Origin: Clostridium sp. UBA2485
GTDB taxonomy: Bacteria; Bacillota; Clostridia; Clostridiales; Clostridiaceae
Direction of reading: 5' to 3'
NCBI RefSeq assembly: GCF_002341865.1
Contig: NZ_DDOV01000023.1
Location: forward strand, 1 to 5,254
Length of the DNA: 5,254 nucleotides
Part shown: positions 1-5,254 of the stretch, piece by piece
Layout: the number at the start of each line of letters is the position of its first letter
How positions within the stretch are numbered: position 1 is the stretch's first letter
Position numbers and translations under genes: made by a program
Notes under the pieces: model-generated
What the model saw: only the letters and a program-made list of their open reading frames with translations
What the model was told of the DNA's origin: nothing
The model's database searches: none

Positions 1-938
1 AGATAATTGAAGCAGCTGGTAGGCATGGTAGAAAGGTTGCAGTATCTGGAAGAAGTATGGAGAATATTATGGCAGTAGCTATAGAGCTTGGTTACATTAA
101 GCTTGAAAAAGATATCCTAATAAATATAGATGCCATTTCAAAGTATAATGATGATCAAATTGTTATTATAACTACAGGAAGCCAAGGGGAACCAATGTCT
201 GCGCTTTCAAGAATGGCTTCATCAGATCATAAAAAGGTAAATATTACAGAGGGAGATACAGTTATAATATCTGCTACACCAATACCAGGAAATGAAAAGT
301 TGATATCAAAGGTTATAAATCAACTTTTCAAAAAGGGAGCTCAGGTTATTTATGAGGTTCACGTTTCAGGGCATGCTTGTCAAGAAGAACTAAAACTTAT
401 GCAAATTTTAGTAAAACCTAAGTTCTTTATTCCAGTTCACGGTGAATATAGACATTTAAAACAACATGGAGAATTAGCTATGAAGCTAGGATTGCCAGAA
501 AAAAATGTTTATATTGGAGAAAATGGTGATGTAATTGAATTGACAAGAGATTCAATAAAAAAATCAGCATCAGTAGTATCTGGTCAAGTATTTGTTGATG
601 GACTAGGTGTTGGAGATGTAGGTAACATAGTTCTTAGAGATAGGAAACATTTATCTCAGGATGGAATACTTACAGTTGTTGTAACTATAGAAAAACAAAG
701 TGGAACGGTAATTGCTGGTCCTGACATTATATCTAGAGGTTTTGTTTATGTAAGAGAATCAGAGGATTTAATGGAGGAAGCAAGGATTTTAGTTAGAGAT
801 GCACTTAAACAATGTGAAGAAAATAAAATCACAGAATGGCCAACAATAAAGGCTAATATAAGAGAAGTATTAAGAGTGTATTTATATGAAAAAACTAAAA
901 GACGTCCTATGATATTACCTATAATAATGGAAGTTTAA
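1..938 (+). CDS. rnjA: Ribonuclease J, C-terminal part (5' end outside window)
   Basis: RNase J is a cytoplasmic zinc-dependent 5'-3' exonuclease/endonuclease of the metallo-beta-lactamase/beta-CASP family that matures and degrades mRNA and rRNA. The frame is open from base 3, and the residues before the first ATG (57) read RKVAVSGRSM, a typical RNase J stretch, so ATG 57 is internal and the gene starts left of the window. About 311 residues are visible of a family length near 555. In order they show the beta-CASP segment TTGSQGEP (171-194), the HVSGHA motif (360-377), PVHGEYRH (432-455) whose His is the late metal ligand of the core, and then the C-terminal domain ending in KRRPMILPIIMEV. 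The catalytic N-terminal HxHxDH motif is not visible. No clear terminator follows, so read-through into the next gene 65 nt away is plausible. The family call is firm; rnjA rather than a second paralogue is inferred. Confidence 0.95.
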   Translation, partial: IIEAAGRHGRKVAVSGRSMENIMAVAIELGYIKLEKDILINIDAISKYNDDQIVIITTGSQGEPMSALSRMASSDHKKVNITEGDTVIISATPIPGNEKLISKVINQLFKKGAQVIYEVHVSGHACQEELKLMQILVKPKFFIPVHGEYRHLKQHGELAMKLGLPEKNVYIGENGDVIELTRDSIKKSASVVSGQVFVDGLGVGDVGNIVLRDRKHLSQDGILTVVVTIEKQSGTVIAGPDIISRGFVYVRESEDLMEEARILVRDALKQCEENKITEWPTIKANIREVLRVYLYEKTKRRPMILPIIMEV

Positions 939-990
939 CTTATATAATATATTCTTACAGATTTTAATATCTTATTTTACTTTTTAAATA

Positions 991-996
991 AGGAGG
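991..996 (+). promoter_or_regulatory. Ribosome binding site of the YlbF/YheA-family gene
   Basis: AGGAGG lies 7 nt before ATG 1004. It is a full-strength Shine-Dalgarno site that fixes the start codon of the following gene. Confidence 0.85.
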
Positions 997-1003
997 AATT
1001 TAT

Positions 1004-1354
1004 ATGAATATATATGATAAGGCGTATGAATTTGCTAGAGTTTTAAAGGAATGTAATGAAGTTGTTGAGTACAGAGAAAGTTTAAAAAAGATAAAAGAAA
1101 ATGAAGCTAATAAGAAGATGCTAGATGATTTTAGAAAAATTCAATTTGAAGCTTATAGTGAACAAATTGAAAAAGGTAAATTGTCAGACAGCATGAAGGA
1201 AAAGCTTGAAAATATGGGCTCAGTAGTTACGTTAAATCCTGATATTGGAAAATTTCTTCAAGCAGAAGCTAACTTTGGAGTTATGTGGGAAGATGTAATG
1301 AAAATTCTAACAAAAGCTATGGGAATTGAAGCAGAAATTGACACTAGAGAATAA
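1004..1354 (+). CDS. YlbF/YheA family (UPF0342) small helical protein
   Basis: This 116-residue protein is acidic/basic-rich and predicted almost wholly helical. The opening NIYDKAYEFARVLKE, the middle KKMLDDFRKIQFEAY and the tail LQAEANFGVMWEDVMKIL match the pattern of the Com_YlbF superfamily. By memory it is closest in length and motif spacing to B. subtilis YheA (about 117 aa). The start is ATG 1004, placed 7 nt after AGGAGG. No enzyme motif, signal peptide or membrane segment is visible. The better known relatives YlbF (RicF) and YmcA (RicA) act with RicT in a complex that assists RNase Y mRNA processing and affects competence and sporulation. This protein is shorter and lacks their C-terminal cysteines; its only cysteine is Cys17. 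That function should therefore not be transferred directly. It follows the RNase J gene, perhaps on the same transcript. The molecular role is unknown. Confidence 0.88.
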   Translation: MNIYDKAYEFARVLKECNEVVEYRESLKKIKENEANKKMLDDFRKIQFEAYSEQIEKGKLSDSMKEKLENMGSVVTLNPDIGKFLQAEANFGVMWEDVMKILTKAMGIEAEIDTRE

Positions 1355-1366
1355 TTCTCCGTAAAG

Positions 1367-1395
1367 TTGACTTTTATTAAACATAATATTAGAAT
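1367..1395 (+). promoter_or_regulatory. Sigma-A type promoter for typA
   Basis: TTGACT (1367-1372) and TAGAAT (1390-1395) each match the -35 and -10 consensus at five of six positions and are separated by exactly 17 bp. The start of transcription would fall near 1402, giving a typA leader of about 86 nt. It lies just after the stop codon of the preceding gene, so typA-mltG probably has its own transcription unit. It is predicted from sequence only. Confidence 0.7.
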
Positions 1396-1409
1396 AGGTA
1401 TAGTTAATT

Positions 1410-1445
1410 AAAATTGGATACAGACTTCGTATCCAATTTTCTTTT
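1410..1445 (+). terminator. Hairpin with T-rich tail: terminator of upstream operon or typA leader stem-loop
   Basis: AAAATTGGATAC (1410-1421) and GTATCCAATTTT (1429-1440) form a perfect 12-bp stem with a 7-nt loop, followed by CTTTT. As an intrinsic terminator it would end transcripts of the RNase J and YheA-like genes. It lies downstream of the predicted typA promoter, about 8 nt into that transcript, so it may instead act as a 5' stem-loop or attenuator. The stem is symmetric and could also act on the - strand. Confidence 0.7.
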
Positions 1446-1476
1446 GTACGTGAATTGTAGAAAATTGATGAAAGAT

Positions 1477-1481
1477 GGAGG
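1477..1481 (+). promoter_or_regulatory. Ribosome binding site of typA
   Basis: GGAGG is followed by a 6-nt spacer and ATG 1488, which supports that start codon. Confidence 0.85.
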
Positions 1482-1487
1482 AAAATA

Positions 1488-3308
1488 ATGAATATATTCA
1501 CAAGAGAAGACATAAGAAACATAGCAATAATAGCCCATGTTGACCATGGTAAGACTACATTGGTTGATGCACTATTAAAACAAAGTAAAGTTTTTAGAGA
1601 AAATGAAAAGGTTGAGGAAAGAGTAATGGACTCTAATGACTTAGAAAGAGAAAGAGGAATAACAATTCTTTCAAAGAATACCGCAGTTCAATATGGAGAT
1701 ATAAAAATTAATATTATAGATACTCCAGGACACGCAGATTTTGGTGGAGAAGTTGAGAGGGTTCTAAAGATGGTAGATAGTGTTCTACTAGTAGTTGACT
1801 CTTATGAAGGGGCTATGCCTCAAACTAAATTCGTTTTAAAGAAGGCTTTAGAACTTAACTTAAAACCAATAGTTGTAATAAATAAAATAGACAAACCAAA
1901 TGAAAGAGCAGCGGAAGTTATTGATGAAGTATTTGACTTATTTGTTGAGCTTGGAGCTTCTGATGAACAGTTAGACTTTAAAGTTATATATGGTTCTGCA
2001 AGAGATGGATATGCTAAAGAAGAATTAGAAGATGAGTCAGATAGCATGGAACCATTATTTAAAGCTATAATAGACCATGTTGAGCCACCAAAAGGAGAAT
2101 TAGATGCTCCACTTCAATTACTTATTACATCATTAGATTACAATGAGTATGTTGGTAAAATTGGTGTAGGTAAGGTAATTAGAGGAACTATCAAAAAAAA
2201 TCAAAACGTTGCCTTAATGAGAAAAGATGGAACTATAAAAAATGTTAAAATTTCTAATTTATATACATATAATGGTCTGAAAAGAGAAGAAACAGAAGAA
2301 GCTAAATTAGGAGATATAGTTGCAATTTCAGGGATTTCAGATATAAACATAGGAGAGACAATTGCTGATGCTCAAAACCCTGAGGCGCTTCCATTTATAG
2401 AGATAGATGAACCAACATTAAGCATGAACTTTATAGTTAATAACTCTCCTTTTGCTGGTCAAGATGGTGACTTCGTTACATCAAGACACTTAAGAGATAG
2501 ACTTATGAAAGAGTTAGAAACTAACGTAAGCTTAAGAGTTGAAGAAACAGATTCTGCTGATAGCTTTAAAATTAGTGGAAGAGGAGAGCTTCATTTATCT
2601 ATATTAATAGAGACAATGAGAAGAGAAGGATATGAGTTCCAAGTTTCTAAGCCTACAGTAATATATAAAGAGGAAAACGGTAAAAAACTTGAGCCAATTG
2701 AACATTTAACTATAGACGTACCAGAAGAATTTATGGGACCAGTTATGGAAAAGTTAGGACCTAGAAAAGCTGAAATGGTAAATATGACAAGTGCTATAAA
2801 TGGATACACTAGACTTGAATTTAAAATTCCGTCAAGAGGTCTTATAGGATTCAGAAATGAATTTATGACTGATACTAGAGGTAATGGTATAATGAACAGT
2901 GTATTAGAGGGCTATGAGCCTTATAAGGGTGAAATTGCTGAGAGAAGCAGAGGATCATTAGTTGTATTTGAAACTGGTGAATCAGTTACTTATGGATTAT
3001 ATAATGCACAAGAAAGAGGAACATTATTCATAGGAGCAGGAATTCCAGTTTACCAAGGTATGGTTATTGGGGAATGCTCAAGAAGTGAAGATGTAGAAGT
3101 TAATATATGCAAGAAAAAACAACTTACAAACACAAGATCCTCTGGTGCAGATGATGCATTAAAATTAGTTACGCCTAATGAAATGTCATTAGAAAAATGT
3201 TTAGATTTTATAGCTTCTGATGAACTTGTAGAAATTACACCGTTAAACATAAGAATGAGAAAGAAGATATTAGATCCAAATATGAGAAAAAGAGCAGCAA
3301 AAAAATAA
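1488..3308 (+). CDS. typA: Translational GTPase TypA/BipA
   Basis: TypA (BipA) is a ribosome-binding GTPase of the EF-G/LepA superfamily, linked to 50S assembly and to growth in cold or stress. The 606 residues match the usual family length of about 610. The G domain shows all five motifs: AHVDHGKTT (G1, 16-24), switch I DLERERGIT with Thr59 (G2), DTPGH (G3, 78-82), NKID (G4, 132-135) and SA (G5, 170-171). The beta-barrel domain II follows (about 200-300, PLQLLITSLDYNEYVGKIGVGKV), then the EF-G III/V-like domains (SGRGELHLSILIETMRREG; IPSRGLIGFRNEF). The TypA-specific C-terminal domain ends KKKQLTNTRSSGADD...ITPLNIRMRKKILD. LepA and EF-G lack this tail, which excludes them. No disruption is seen. 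The predicted promoter and hairpin lie upstream, and mltG begins 25 nt downstream, so the two are probably cotranscribed. Confidence 0.98.
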   Translation: MNIFTREDIRNIAIIAHVDHGKTTLVDALLKQSKVFRENEKVEERVMDSNDLERERGITILSKNTAVQYGDIKINIIDTPGHADFGGEVERVLKMVDSVLLVVDSYEGAMPQTKFVLKKALELNLKPIVVINKIDKPNERAAEVIDEVFDLFVELGASDEQLDFKVIYGSARDGYAKEELEDESDSMEPLFKAIIDHVEPPKGELDAPLQLLITSLDYNEYVGKIGVGKVIRGTIKKNQNVALMRKDGTIKNVKISNLYTYNGLKREETEEAKLGDIVAISGISDINIGETIADAQNPEALPFIEIDEPTLSMNFIVNNSPFAGQDGDFVTSRHLRDRLMKELETNVSLRVEETDSADSFKISGRGELHLSILIETMRREGYEFQVSKPTVIYKEENGKKLEPIEHLTIDVPEEFMGPVMEKLGPRKAEMVNMTSAINGYTRLEFKIPSRGLIGFRNEFMTDTRGNGIMNSVLEGYEPYKGEIAERSRGSLVVFETGESVTYGLYNAQERGTLFIGAGIPVYQGMVIGECSRSEDVEVNICKKKQLTNTRSSGADDALKLVTPNEMSLEKCLDFIASDELVEITPLNIRMRKKILDPNMRKRAAKK

Positions 3309-3322
3309 AACTATTTTATGAT

Positions 3323-3330
3323 GGGGTGAT
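3323..3330 (+). promoter_or_regulatory. Ribosome binding site selecting the GTG start of mltG
   Basis: GGGGTGAT is a good anti-Shine-Dalgarno match (compare GGAGGTGAT). It ends 3 nt before GTG 3334, with its G-rich core about 7 nt away. It supports the GTG as start even though it is not ATG. Confidence 0.75.
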
Positions 3331-3333
3331 TCT

Positions 3334-4335
3334 GTGAAAAAAGGAATTATTATTGCTACCATATTTTTGGTAGGTGCGTTATTATTAGGGGGAATATTTT
3401 ATAATAGCAATGCAAAACATCCTTTTAAAGCAACAGAAGATTTTACTATTGAAGTTAAAGAAGGAGACACATTATATAACGTAATTGAAAAATTAAAAGG
3501 TGAAGGTAAGTTGAAAAATACAACTTTAACTAAAGTGTATATTAAGCAAAAGAATCTTCAACCTAATATAAAACCAGGTAGTTACAATATAGCTAAAGGT
3601 GTGTCAGTAGAAGAATTTATTGCTATGCTTGAGGACTCTAGTTTAGATAAGAGTAATATTAAAGTTACCATTCCAGAAGGATATGATGTAGATGGAATAG
3701 CTGCTACTCTAGAAAAAGCTGATGTAATTAGTAAAGATGAATTTATATCAGCAGTTAAAGAGTATAAATTACCAAGCTATATCAAATCTAATAGTGAAAG
3801 AAAATATGATCTAGAGGGATTTTTATTTCCAGATACTTATAGTTTTAAAAACGGTGTATCTGGCGAGGAAATAATTAAGACTATGAATGGTAGATTTAAT
3901 GAAGTAATTAAGGATTTAACTAAAGAAAAGCCTTTAAATGATGAAGAGTTATATAATATAATAACTATGGCATCTATTGTAGAAAGAGAAACAAGTAATC
4001 CTAAGGAAAGAGATATTGTAGCTTCAGTATTTTATAATAGAATAAAAGAAGATATGAAATTTCAATCTTGTGCTACAGTACTTTATGCACTAGGAAAACA
4101 TAAAGATAAGTTATACGAAAAAGACTTAGAAGTAAATTCTCCATACAATACTTATTTAGTTAAGGGGCTTCCTGTGGGACCAATTAGCTCTCCAGGAAGT
4201 GAAGCAATAAAGGCTGCGATAAATCCGGCAGAAACTAATTACTTATTCTTTGTTTCTAATAATGATGGTACGCATTTTTTCACAGATAACTATGATGAAT
4301 TTTTAAAGGTTAAAGAAAAAACGCAGGGATTTTAA
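3334..4335 (+). CDS. mltG: Endolytic murein transglycosylase MltG (YceG-like)
   Basis: MltG cleaves nascent peptidoglycan glycan strands within the chain, making a 1,6-anhydro end that limits strand length; it acts at the outer face of the membrane. The 333 residues begin MKKG followed by one hydrophobic segment (about 5-23) that serves as an uncleaved N-terminal anchor. A LysM-like subdomain follows (about 37-100, EVKEGDTLYNVIEKLK...KPGSYNIAKG). The YceG catalytic domain contains LEGFLFPDTY, then ASIVERET with the presumed catalytic Glu217, then QSCATVLYALG (244-254), SPYNTY (269-274) and GLPVGPISSPG (278-288), and ends with THFFTDNYDEF. The start is a GTG with a GGGGTGAT site upstream. It lies 25 nt after typA and upstream of trmR, as yrrL precedes yrrM in B. 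subtilis. Position 246 is Cys where E. coli MltG has Asp, as I recall it; I believe this is common in clostridia. Confidence 0.96.
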   Translation: MKKGIIIATIFLVGALLLGGIFYNSNAKHPFKATEDFTIEVKEGDTLYNVIEKLKGEGKLKNTTLTKVYIKQKNLQPNIKPGSYNIAKGVSVEEFIAMLEDSSLDKSNIKVTIPEGYDVDGIAATLEKADVISKDEFISAVKEYKLPSYIKSNSERKYDLEGFLFPDTYSFKNGVSGEEIIKTMNGRFNEVIKDLTKEKPLNDEELYNIITMASIVERETSNPKERDIVASVFYNRIKEDMKFQSCATVLYALGKHKDKLYEKDLEVNSPYNTYLVKGLPVGPISSPGSEAIKAAINPAETNYLFFVSNNDGTHFFTDNYDEFLKVKEKTQGF

Positions 4336-4336
4336 G

Positions 4337-4361
4337 AACAGATATTTATATAATATTTGTT
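4337..4361 (+). other. Stem-loop directly after the mltG stop codon
   Basis: AACAGATATT (4337-4346) pairs with AATATTTGTT (4352-4361), ten pairs with one G-U, around a 5-nt loop. There is only one G-C pair per arm and no T-run follows, so it is a weak terminator candidate at best. It could act as a 3'-end stabilising hairpin for the mltG message. Confidence 0.35.
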
Positions 4362-4391
4362 GAGATTATCACATGAAAATTTTAAAAAACT

Positions 4392-4418
4392 AAATTGTTA
4401 AGAATTAACAATTTTACT
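4392..4418 (+). terminator. Possible intrinsic terminator after mltG
   Basis: AAATTGTTAA (4392-4401) pairs perfectly with TTAACAATTT (4405-4414) around a GAA loop, with an A-rich stretch before it and TTTACTT at the end. The stem is almost entirely A-T and the T-run is short, so termination may be partial. Its right arm is also part of the larger inverted repeat that follows. Confidence 0.4.
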
Positions 4419-4517
4419 TAATTAATCATTGGCAATGAACAATTTACAATGAGATTCTAATCATACTATAAGAATCTACATAATTGTTCACTGTCAATAT
4501 TTAATAGTAAAATTTGT
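4408..4517. repeat. Long imperfect inverted repeat in the mltG-trmR gap
   Basis: Nested arms can be followed across about 110 nt. They are AATTTTACT 4410-4418 with 4506-4514 (9 of 9); 4421-4425 with 4501-4505 (5 of 5); 4428-4444 with 4482-4498 (17 positions, one G-U and one A-C); and AGATTCT 4452-4458 with AGAATCT 4471-4477 (7 of 7). A 12-nt loop lies at 4459-4470. Words such as CAATGAACAATTT recall the short CAATGAACAATT-type repeats scattered in some Clostridium genomes, an impression from memory. It carries no open reading frame. It may be a small non-autonomous repeat element or a structured RNA. The pairing is seen directly; its nature is inferred. Confidence 0.6.
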
Positions 4518-4528
4518 GAGTTATTGGT

Positions 4529-4552
4529 TAAAGTCTTATATATGAGGCTTTA
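4529..4552 (+). other. Stem-loop upstream of trmR
   Basis: TAAAGTCTTA (4529-4538) pairs with TGAGGCTTTA (4543-4552), ten pairs including two G-U, around a TATA loop, followed by the T-rich TATTTCAGTTT. It could be a terminator for transcripts coming from mltG or a leader structure of trmR. The rest of the 264-nt gap shows no convincing gene or promoter. Confidence 0.4.
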
Positions 4553-4588
4553 TATTTCAGTTTGCATTAAAATGTTATATATTAAAAT

Positions 4589-4593
4589 GGAGG
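4589..4593 (+). promoter_or_regulatory. Ribosome binding site of trmR
   Basis: GGAGG precedes ATG 4600 by 6 nt. This decides the start over the in-frame ATG at 4624, which has no comparable site. Confidence 0.85.
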
Positions 4594-4599
4594 ATACTT

Positions 4600-5254
4600 A
4601 TGAGTGGAGTTACACATGATTATATGGAATTATATTTAAGAAATCTTATTCCAGATGATGTTGGTATTTTAAAGGAGATGCATGACTTTGCAATAGAAAA
4701 TAAGGTACCTATTATCCAAAAAGAAGGAGCTAAGTTTCTACAGTTTATGGTGACCTTAAAAAAGCCAAAGAAAATTTTAGAACTTGGAACTGCCATAGGA
4801 TATTCATCTATTTTAATGAACTTAGCAGCCGGTGGTAATAATAATATTACTACTATTGAACGAGACGAAAATATGATAAAATTAGCTAAAGAAAATATTA
4901 AAAAATATGGATTAGAAGATAAAATAAATATAGTTGAAGGTGACTGTTTAGAGATATTAGAGAATTTAGAAGATGAATATGATATGATTTTTATGGATGC
5001 AGGAAAAGGACATTATAATCATTTTTTACCTCATTGCTTAAGACTTTTAAAAGAAGATGGAGTAATTGTAGCGGACAATGTATTATTTAGAGGTATGGTA
5101 GCTTCTAAAGAATTAGTACAAAGAAGAAAAATAACTATAGTTAAAAGGATGAGGAGTTATTTAGATATGGTTTCTAGTGACGATAATTTAGTAACCACAG
5201 TTATACCTATGGGTGATGGTATTGCTTTAACTATAAGGAGGAATGAAAATGATA
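4600..5254 (+). CDS. trmR: tRNA 5-hydroxyuridine O-methyltransferase TrmR (YrrM family), 3' end outside window
   Basis: TrmR uses S-adenosylmethionine to methylate 5-hydroxyuridine at wobble position 34 of tRNA, giving 5-methoxyuridine. In all, 218 residues are visible with no stop; B. subtilis YrrM has about 217, so only a few codons should be missing. The class I methyltransferase fold shows motif I LELGTAIGYSS (60-70), the ribose-binding acidic end of strand 2 in TTIERD (Glu87), MDAGKGHYNHF (Asp133) and VADNVLFRGMV (Asp159, Asn160), the last two supplying the divalent metal ligands as in COMT-like enzymes. The PMGDGIALTIRR ending is typical of YrrM. The family also contains caffeoyl-CoA-like O-methyltransferases, but the mltG neighbour and YrrM-like motifs favour TrmR. 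Its 3' end overlaps the start of the next gene, suggesting translational coupling. The mltG gene lies 264 nt upstream, so separate transcription is possible. Confidence 0.92.
   Translation, partial: MSGVTHDYMELYLRNLIPDDVGILKEMHDFAIENKVPIIQKEGAKFLQFMVTLKKPKKILELGTAIGYSSILMNLAAGGNNNITTIERDENMIKLAKENIKKYGLEDKINIVEGDCLEILENLEDEYDMIFMDAGKGHYNHFLPHCLRLLKEDGVIVADNVLFRGMVASKELVQRRKITIVKRMRSYLDMVSSDDNLVTTVIPMGDGIALTIRRNEND
5235..5241 (+). promoter_or_regulatory. Ribosome binding site of the gene following trmR
   Basis: AAGGAGG lies within the end of the trmR coding sequence, 7 nt before ATG 5249. The other ATG at 5243 is only 1 nt away and too close to be used with this site. Confidence 0.65.
5249..5254 (+). 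CDS. First codons of next gene, probably U32 peptidase-like TrhP
   Basis: Only ATG ATA is in the window. The start is proposed from the well-spaced AAGGAGG inside trmR, in the +1 frame relative to trmR. No protein identity can be read here. By analogy with B. subtilis yrrM-yrrN-yrrO, the expected product is a U32-family tRNA hydroxylation protein (TrhP) that makes the 5-hydroxyuridine substrate of TrmR. That identity is an inference from gene order alone. Confidence 0.4.

Noticed and set aside
57..59. ATG 57 as start of the first gene
   Set aside because: The frame is open to the window edge and encodes conserved RNase J residues before this Met; it has no ribosome binding site.
943..948. 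TATAAT as a -10 box for the YheA-like gene
   Set aside because: No acceptable -35 box lies 16-18 bp upstream and there is no TG extension; A-T-rich spacer makes the hexamer likely by chance.
971..992. Weak stem CTTATTT/AAATAAG next to the ribosome binding site of the YheA-like gene
   Set aside because: Seven pairs, only one of them G-C, with an 8-nt loop; expected by chance in such A-T-rich sequence.
1307..1522. Minus-strand open frame of 71 codons across the typA leader
   Set aside because: It overlaps the YheA-like gene end, the promoter, the hairpin and the typA start. It has no recognisable protein features; it is a chance frame.
1820..3250. Three minus-strand open frames (1820-2047, 2591-2809, 3050-3250)
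   Set aside because: All lie fully antisense within typA, with Ser/Ile-rich shadow translations and no family resemblance.
4528..4556. TTAAAG, 17 bp, TATATT as a trmR promoter
   Set aside because: The -35 matches at only three of six positions and the site overlaps a stem-loop. It remains possible but too weak to list as a feature.
1..5254. A novel defence, mobile or biosynthetic gene system
   Set aside because: Every substantial open frame belongs to a recognised housekeeping family in a sensible order. No CRISPR array, transposase, integrase, tRNA or toxin-antitoxin pair is visible.

Overview
The window is low-GC DNA with strong AGA/ATA codon preference, strong AGGAGG-type ribosome binding sites and genes all on the + strand. 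The protein families and their sequences fit a Firmicute of the class Clostridia, probably Clostridium sensu stricto. This assignment is an inference from protein resemblance and base composition; there is no rRNA or species marker here.

Layout from left to right: (1) the C-terminal 311 residues of ribonuclease J, entering from the left edge and ending at 938; (2) a small helical protein of the YlbF/YheA (UPF0342) family, 1004-1354; (3) a 133-nt gap with a near-consensus sigma-A promoter followed at once by a perfect 12-bp hairpin; (4) the translational GTPase TypA/BipA, 1488-3308; (5) 25 nt further on, with a GTG start, the membrane-anchored endolytic murein transglycosylase MltG, 3334-4335; (6) a 264-nt non-coding gap rich in inverted repeats, including a long imperfect palindrome of about 110 nt; (7) the SAM-dependent tRNA 5-hydroxyuridine methyltransferase TrmR (YrrM family), from 4600 and still open at the right edge; (8) the ribosome binding site and probable first two codons of the next gene, which overlaps the end of trmR.

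The genes are housekeeping genes: mRNA decay (RNase J), ribosome-associated GTPase (TypA), cell-wall glycan processing (MltG) and tRNA wobble-uridine modification (TrmR). The order mltG-trmR matches Bacillus subtilis yrrL-yrrM. There the next genes are the U32-peptidase-like yrrN/yrrO (trhP1/trhP2), which make the ho5U that TrmR methylates, so a U32 family gene is the expected continuation to the right.

I found no sign of a new defence, mobile or biosynthetic system. The points worth a second look are all non-coding: the promoter-then-hairpin arrangement in the typA leader, and the long inverted repeat between mltG and trmR.
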